From contig CAYMTN010000204.1 in assembly GCA_964393335.1 (NCBI GenBank), positions 1 to 9,811 of the forward strand: a stretch of DNA of 9,811 nucleotides. The letters run 5' to 3'. The notes beneath the pieces are model-generated. The model made no database searches and was not told where the DNA came from. It saw nothing but the letters and a program-made list of their open reading frames with translations. This stretch comes from CAYMTN01 sp964393335 (GTDB lineage Bacteria; Chloroflexota; Anaerolineae; Aggregatilineales; Aggregatilineaceae). Below, piece after piece: positions 5,677-9,811 of the stretch (its first letter is position 1; each line of letters begins with the position of its first letter). The translations under genes were made by a program, and so were the position numbers.

Positions 5677-6885
5677 ATGACAGATATTTTGGTTGATATT
5701 GGTTTTTCACACGGGCTGGCCGTCTTGATCGCCAAGTCCATCGGCGTGATGGTGGTTGGCGCGTTCGGCCTGCTGTGGACGCTGCTCGGCATCTGGATCG
5801 AGCGCAAGCTGGCGGGCCGTTTTCAGGACCGGCTCGGCCCGAACCGCGTTGGCCCGTTTGGCCTCGTACAGACGATTGCCGACACCGTCAAAATCCTGCT
5901 CAAAGAAGACATCATGAATAAGGGCGTGGATCGCTGGGTGTTTAACATCGCGCCGGTGCTGTCGGTGCTGGCCGTGATCCTGCTGTGGGCGGTCGTGCCC
6001 TTTAGCGCGGCGTGGATCGGCACGAACCTGAACATCGGCGTGTTGTACCTGGTCGCGGTCGGGTCGTTTGGCACGGTGGCCGTGATCATGGCAGGGTGGA
6101 GCAGCAACAACAAGTACGCCCTGGTGGCCGCCTATCGCGGGGTCGCGCAGTTGATCAGTTATGAAGTGCCGCTCGTGCTGGCGCTGCTGGTGCCGGTGCT
6201 GATGGCCGGATCGATGAGCACGCAAGACATCGTGGAATCGCAGCACATCATGTACGTGCTGGCCGTGCCGGTGACCGTGATCATCTTCCTGATCTCCAGC
6301 CAGGCCGAGACGGGGCGCGGCCCGTTTGACCTGCTCGAAGCGGAGTCGGAGTTGGTATCCGGCTTTCACATCGAGTATTCGGGCATGAAGTTCGGCATGT
6401 TTTACGTGGCCGAGTTCCTGCACGCGTTTACGGTCGGCGTGCTGACGGCGATCCTGTTCCTGGGTGGCTGGCGCGGCCCATTTGCCGAAGACGTGGCGAT
6501 TCTCGGCTTTTTCTACCTGATGATCAAGAGCCTGCTCGCCTATTTTGTGCTGATCTGGGTGCGTATGACGCTGCCGCGCCTGCGGATCGACCACCTGTTA
6601 AACTTCAACTGGAAATTCCTGGTGCCGTTCAGCCTGGCGAACCTGTTGGTGGTGGCGTTCGTGTGGAAGATCATCCCCAACACCGACCAGATCACCAGTT
6701 TTCGTGATGCGCTGCTGCCGACGGTGGTCATGCTGCTGGTCAATCTTGCCATGATCGCAGTGGTGGGCGTGGTGCTGGAAGACTGGGGACGGCGCGACCG
6801 GGAGCGCATTACGGCGCGCGTCGAGGCGCGGATAGAGGCGGTTCAGGAACCGGCGGAAGCGGCACCCGCCGGGGCTGGCGACTAG
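5677..6885 (+). CDS. nuoH: NADH-quinone oxidoreductase subunit H
   Basis: A 402-residue multi-spanning membrane subunit that helps form the quinone-binding chamber and links quinone chemistry to the proton path. The start follows GGAG (5665-5668) by eight bases. Diagnostic motifs are RFQDRLGPNRVGPFG (about residues 48-62), DTVKILLKED, the acidic loop QAETGRGPFDLLEAESELV around E211, EYSGMKFGMFYVAEF, and R-x-DHLLNFNWKFLVP near the last helices. Within the acidic loop the common ETNRxPFDLPEAE pattern reads ETGRGPFDLLEAE, so Asn and Pro are replaced. The protein is longer than the E. coli subunit (325 residues). The extra length includes a hydrophilic tail of about 35 residues with an Arg/Glu-rich helix-like stretch and an Ala/Pro-rich end. 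Nine bases separate its stop codon from the nuoJ start. Confidence 0.96.
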   Translation: MTDILVDIGFSHGLAVLIAKSIGVMVVGAFGLLWTLLGIWIERKLAGRFQDRLGPNRVGPFGLVQTIADTVKILLKEDIMNKGVDRWVFNIAPVLSVLAVILLWAVVPFSAAWIGTNLNIGVLYLVAVGSFGTVAVIMAGWSSNNKYALVAAYRGVAQLISYEVPLVLALLVPVLMAGSMSTQDIVESQHIMYVLAVPVTVIIFLISSQAETGRGPFDLLEAESELVSGFHIEYSGMKFGMFYVAEFLHAFTVGVLTAILFLGGWRGPFAEDVAILGFFYLMIKSLLAYFVLIWVRMTLPRLRIDHLLNFNWKFLVPFSLANLLVVAFVWKIIPNTDQITSFRDALLPTVVMLLVNLAMIAVVGVVLEDWGRRDRERITARVEARIEAVQEPAEAAPAGAGD

Positions 6886-6894
6886 GAGGGCTGC

Positions 6895-7461
6895 GTGGAT
6901 ATCACTGTTGAGTCGATTGTCTTTTTGATTTTGAGCGCGATCACGCTGGGCGGCGGGCTGCTGGTCGTCACGGCGCGCAACCTGTTTCACGCCGGTCTGT
7001 ACCTGATGGTGAGCCTGTTCGGCGTGGCGGGGTTGTTCGTGCTGCTGACCGCGCCATTCCTGGCCGGGGTGCAGGTCGTGGTGTATATCGGCGCGATTGC
7101 GATTTTGATCATCCTGGCGATCATGCTGACGCCGCAGGTGACACGCATCAAGGGGTTGTATACCGAGCAGTGGCCGGCCAGCCTGGCTGTCGCGGCGATG
7201 TTCTTCGTGATGTTGATCTCGGTCGTCACGCCGGTCATGGATGAATTGGGCGTGAGCAATTGGGGAGCCGGTTTCAACGACAAAAACCCGGCAGGCGTGC
7301 CCGCCGACAGCATCGCGCAGCTTGGCAAAGACCTGGTAGACCCGCACGCGTACATGCTGCCGTTTGAGCTGGCGTCGGTGCTGCTGATGGCGGCGTTGAT
7401 CGGCGCGGTGCTGCTGGTCAGCCCCGGTACGGATCAATCCCAGCCCGGCGGCGAGGATTAA
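6895..7461 (+). CDS. nuoJ: NADH-quinone oxidoreductase subunit J
   Basis: A 188-residue membrane subunit that lies between NuoH/NuoA and NuoK. It starts at a GTG codon, chosen because AGGAGG (6884-6889) is five bases upstream and the product then aligns with the family's N-terminus. The signature region is intact: ARNLFHAGLYLMVSLFGVAG followed by FLAGVQVVVYIGAIAILIILAIML, where the Tyr/Gly segment forms the broken helix typical of this subunit. About five hydrophobic segments are visible, with a less conserved loop (about 116-150) before the last helix. The length is normal for the family. The ribosome site overlaps the nuoH stop codon. No nuoI precedes it. Confidence 0.94.
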   Translation: MDITVESIVFLILSAITLGGGLLVVTARNLFHAGLYLMVSLFGVAGLFVLLTAPFLAGVQVVVYIGAIAILIILAIMLTPQVTRIKGLYTEQWPASLAVAAMFFVMLISVVTPVMDELGVSNWGAGFNDKNPAGVPADSIAQLGKDLVDPHAYMLPFELASVLLMAALIGAVLLVSPGTDQSQPGGED

Positions 7462-7487
7462 CGGGCGCGAGAGGCGGAGGAATTCTT

Positions 7488-7796
7488 ATGGTTCCCTTGT
7501 GGATGTACCTGGTAGTCGCGGCGGCGCTGTTCAGCACCGGCATGTTCGGGGTGCTGGCCCGCCGCAACGCCATTGCGATTTTGATGAGCATTGAACTGAT
7601 GTTAAACGCGGTCAACATCAACCTGGTCGCGTTCTGGCGCTACCGCACGCCGGAACGACTCAGCGGGCAGGCATTCGCCGCGTTCGTATTCGTGGTGGCG
7701 GCAGCCGAGGCCGCAGTCGGCCTGGCGCTGATCATCAACATTTACCGCCGCCGCCAATCGGTGATCGCCGACGACGTGGACATGCTCAAGTGGTAG
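7488..7796 (+). CDS. nuoK: NADH-quinone oxidoreductase subunit K
   Basis: A 102-residue subunit with three membrane helices, related to the MrpC antiporter subunit. The ATG follows GGAGG (7476-7480) by seven bases. The two buried glutamates needed for the proton path are present: E36 in SIELMLNAVN and E74 in VVAAAEAAVGLAL, matching E36 and E72 of E. coli. The C-terminus (RRRQSVIADDVDMLKW) is typical of the family. It lies 26 bases after nuoJ in the same transcription unit. The gap to nuoL is unusually long (138 bases) and structured. Confidence 0.96.
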   Translation: MVPLWMYLVVAAALFSTGMFGVLARRNAIAILMSIELMLNAVNINLVAFWRYRTPERLSGQAFAAFVFVVAAAEAAVGLALIINIYRRRQSVIADDVDMLKW

Positions 7797-7799
7797 CGG

Positions 7800-7876
7800 C
7801 GTGATCCGTTTTCCGTGATCCGTTTAGCGTCCGGCGGGTGGGAGCAGTGTGAACGCCGGTCGCTCGACAAACGGAT
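7800..7876 (+). repeat. Large imperfect hairpin with duplicated 5' arm between nuoK and nuoL
   Basis: CGTGATCCGTTT occurs at 7800-7811 and 7814-7825. The second copy begins a long stem: ATCCGTTT (7818-7825) with AAACGGAT (7869-7876), AGCG (7826-7829) with CGCT (7861-7864), a T-T mismatch, then CCGGCG (7831-7836) with CGCCGG (7854-7859). A 4-base bulge (7865-7868) and a 17-base loop complete it, for 18 base pairs in all. The first copy could pair with the same 3' arm, giving an alternative fold. No T-tract follows, so it is not a standard terminator. It may be an mRNA processing or stability element, or a remnant of a small repeated element. Confidence 0.65.
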
Positions 7877-7934
7877 AACGGTTGACTGACTACGCCTGAC
7901 TGGGCCTCATGAAAAACGCTAATAGGGACTGCTT

Positions 7935-9811
7935 ATGGATATAAATTGGTTTAGCGCCAACTATCTTCCCTGGCTGATCCTGTTGTTCCCCTTGGTGAGC
8001 TTCATGCTGATCGTGCTCGTCACGAACCGCAGCGTGATCGCCAGCCAGGGGGTCGCAGTGACCGGGATTGGCCTGTCGTGGCTGCTGAGCATGCTCTTGT
8101 TTGTCAAGACGGTGTGGGCCACTGATAAAGACCTGGGCCACGACGTGTTCGGCAGTTCGCTCAACTGGCTCGATATCGGAACGCATACCTTCCGGTTGGG
8201 CGTGCTGGTCGATCCGTTAACGGCATATATGCTGCTGATGGTCCCGCTCGCGTGCCTGATGATTTTCATCTATTCGGTTGGCTACATGCGCGGCGACTCG
8301 CACAATTCGCGTTTTTTCGCCTACCTGTCGCTGTTTTCGGGCGCGATGCTCACGCTGGTGCTGGCCGATAACCTGCTGCTGCTGTTCATCGGCTGGGAGG
8401 TGATGGGCTTCTGCTCGTACTCGCTGATCGGCTTCTGGTTCCACAAAAAGAGCGCGATGGAAGCGGGCGTCAAGGCGTTCATGACGACACGCGTCGCGGA
8501 CGTGTTGATGCTGGTTGGCATCGGCTACCTGTTCGTGATGACCGGCAGCTTTGCAGGCGGCAGCGGGCCGACGCTCAACTTCCGCGACATTCTGTATAAC
8601 AACGCGATGCTGCAACACCTCGTCAACCCGGTCAACGCTGCCGGGCAGCCGATAGGCGTCGTTTTCGGCATCGCCCCGGCGACTCTGATCGGGGTGCTGC
8701 TGGTGATCGGCACCATCGGCAAAAGCTCGCAGTTCCCGCTGCACACGTGGCTGCCGGACGCGATGGAAGGCCCGACGCCGGTCAGCGCCATGATCCACGC
8801 GGCGACGATGGTGTCCGCCGGTGTGTACCTGGTCGTGCGTATGTTCCCGCTGTTGAGCGCGGGCGCGGACTTCCACCATTTTGATTACAACACGACGATG
8901 TACGTGATGGGGCTGGTCGGCGCAAGTACGGCCTTTGGGGCGGCGGTGCTGGCCGTCGGGCAGAACGACATCAAACGCATCCTGGCCTATTCGACCATCA
9001 GCCAGCTTGGTTACATGATCGCGGCGCTGGGCGTCGGCGCGTGGGTGGCGGCGGCGTTCCATCTGGTGAATCACGCGTTCTTCAAGGCGCTGTTGTTCAT
9101 GGCGTCCGGGTCGGTCATTCATTCGATGGAGCACGGCGAACATCACGCCGCCGAACACGGCGGTGACCACGTTCACCCTGAAGAACCGGATGGGCTGGTG
9201 ATGGATTACTGCGCGGCCCCGAACGACATCCGGCGCATGGGCGGGCTGATGCACCGCATCCCGGTGACGGCGATCACGATGGCCATCGGCGGCCTGTCGT
9301 TGGCCGGGTTCCCGTTCGTCACCGCCGGGTTCTGGTCCAAAGACGAGATCATGGCGGAAGCGTGGCACGGCATGTCGCACGATCCGTTCCCGCTGTTTGT
9401 GCTGGTGCTGCTGCTGTCGGCGGCGGGCCTGACCGCGTTTTACACGGCGCGTATGTGGTTCCTCACGTTCTGGGGTGCGCCGCGTTCGCCTGCGGCAGAA
9501 CACGCCGGGATCGGCTCGCTGCGTAAGCAGTGGGTCGTGTGGTGGAACCGGCGATCCTGGAGCAAGGACAGCAAGCTGGTGCAGGAATACGCCTCGCGCC
9601 GGGATTTGCTCTCGGCCAACCAGATGGAGCTGCCGCTGGTGATCCTGGGCATCTTCGCCCTGGTTTCGGGTTATATCGGCGTCCACGACGAATTCGTGAT
9701 CCTGGGCGGGCTGGGTAACCCGCTGCACAAGTTCCTCAGCCCGACGCTGATCGAGGAGCCGCTGGTGATCGGCATCAACTACCTGCCGATGATCGCCAGC
9801 GCGGCGATGGC
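7935..9811 (+). CDS. nuoL: NADH-quinone oxidoreductase subunit L (partial, runs off window)
   Basis: An antiporter-like proton-pumping subunit at the distal end of the membrane arm. The frame is open from the ATG at 7935 to the window edge (625 complete codons), so the C-terminus is missing. The ribosome site is weak (AGGGA at 7924-7928). Residue features: hydrophobic N-terminal helices; FRLGVLVDPLTAYML; E155 in IGWEVMGFCSY; K263 in GTIGKSSQFPLHTWLPDAM; H288 in SAMIHAATMVSAGVYL; K347 in NDIKRILAYSTISQLGYM; H376, H380 and K384 in HLVNHAFFKALLFM; and K469-D470 in FWSKDEIM. These correspond to the conserved charged residues of the proton channel, so the pump appears intact. A His/Glu-rich loop (about 396-415) plus further inserted sequence up to D431 precedes the conserved DIRRMGGL. 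Over residues 529-560 a charged segment follows the AEHAG region, as in other NuoL proteins near the start of the long lateral helix. nuoM and nuoN probably follow outside the window. Confidence 0.96.
   Translation, partial: MDINWFSANYLPWLILLFPLVSFMLIVLVTNRSVIASQGVAVTGIGLSWLLSMLLFVKTVWATDKDLGHDVFGSSLNWLDIGTHTFRLGVLVDPLTAYMLLMVPLACLMIFIYSVGYMRGDSHNSRFFAYLSLFSGAMLTLVLADNLLLLFIGWEVMGFCSYSLIGFWFHKKSAMEAGVKAFMTTRVADVLMLVGIGYLFVMTGSFAGGSGPTLNFRDILYNNAMLQHLVNPVNAAGQPIGVVFGIAPATLIGVLLVIGTIGKSSQFPLHTWLPDAMEGPTPVSAMIHAATMVSAGVYLVVRMFPLLSAGADFHHFDYNTTMYVMGLVGASTAFGAAVLAVGQNDIKRILAYSTISQLGYMIAALGVGAWVAAAFHLVNHAFFKALLFMASGSVIHSMEHGEHHAAEHGGDHVHPEEPDGLVMDYCAAPNDIRRMGGLMHRIPVTAITMAIGGLSLAGFPFVTAGFWSKDEIMAEAWHGMSHDPFPLFVLVLLLSAAGLTAFYTARMWFLTFWGAPRSPAAEHAGIGSLRKQWVVWWNRRSWSKDSKLVQEYASRRDLLSANQMELPLVILGIFALVSGYIGVHDEFVILGGLGNPLHKFLSPTLIEEPLVIGINYLPMIASAAM

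Noticed and set aside
5707..6594. Minus-strand open frame opposite nuoH
   Set aside because: Same antisense composition artefact (His/Arg/Gln-rich); NuoH motifs are clear on the other strand.
7882..7923. TTGACT at 7882 as a -35 box for a separate nuoL promoter
   Set aside because: No acceptable -10 box lies 15-19 bases downstream.
8217..9728. Long minus-strand open frame (503 codons) opposite nuoL
   Set aside because: Its product is Arg/His/Gln-rich low-quality sequence typical of the antisense frame of a GC-rich gene, with no ribosome site and no recognisable domain; nuoL on the plus strand is unambiguous.

Overview
The window is a GC-rich bacterial segment. It carries an envelope-protein cluster on the left and the membrane arm of respiratory complex I (NADH:quinone oxidoreductase, Nuo) on the right. 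The secreted FecR/SH3 protein with CGDGxC repeats, the small lipoprotein with a PsbP-like sequence pattern, and the split nuo gene order all resemble Chloroflexota (Anaerolineae-like). That assignment is an inference from protein style; no rRNA or other phylogenetic marker is present.

Left part (1-4172, + strand): three same-strand genes with no visible terminator between them. They encode a large secreted multidomain protein (35-1849), a small four-helix membrane protein (1892-2362), and a 606-residue protein (2352-4172) with a Vps62-like soluble domain, a coiled coil and four C-terminal membrane helices. The last two overlap by 11 bases, which suggests translational coupling. The function of this trio is unknown.

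Middle (4173-5241): a lipoprotein gene on the minus strand (4256-4867) converges on the trio and ends at a clear intrinsic terminator. Its 374-base divergent upstream region holds no convincing gene. It does hold the lipoprotein promoter with tandem direct repeats over its -35 box, a terminator-like hairpin at the very start of the lipoprotein leader, and two candidate promoters facing the nuo genes, one overlapped by an inverted repeat.

Right part (5242-9811, + strand): nuoA, nuoH, nuoJ, nuoK and nuoL (cut by the window end). All are membrane subunits; NuoH and NuoL form parts of the quinone/proton pathway, with NuoA, J and K linking them. The peripheral-arm genes usually interspersed here (nuoB, C, D, E, F, G, I) are absent from the window. 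A terminator-like hairpin lies exactly at the nuoA/nuoH junction, and a large imperfect hairpin with a duplicated arm fills the gap before nuoL. I see no mobile element, CRISPR array, tRNA or rRNA.
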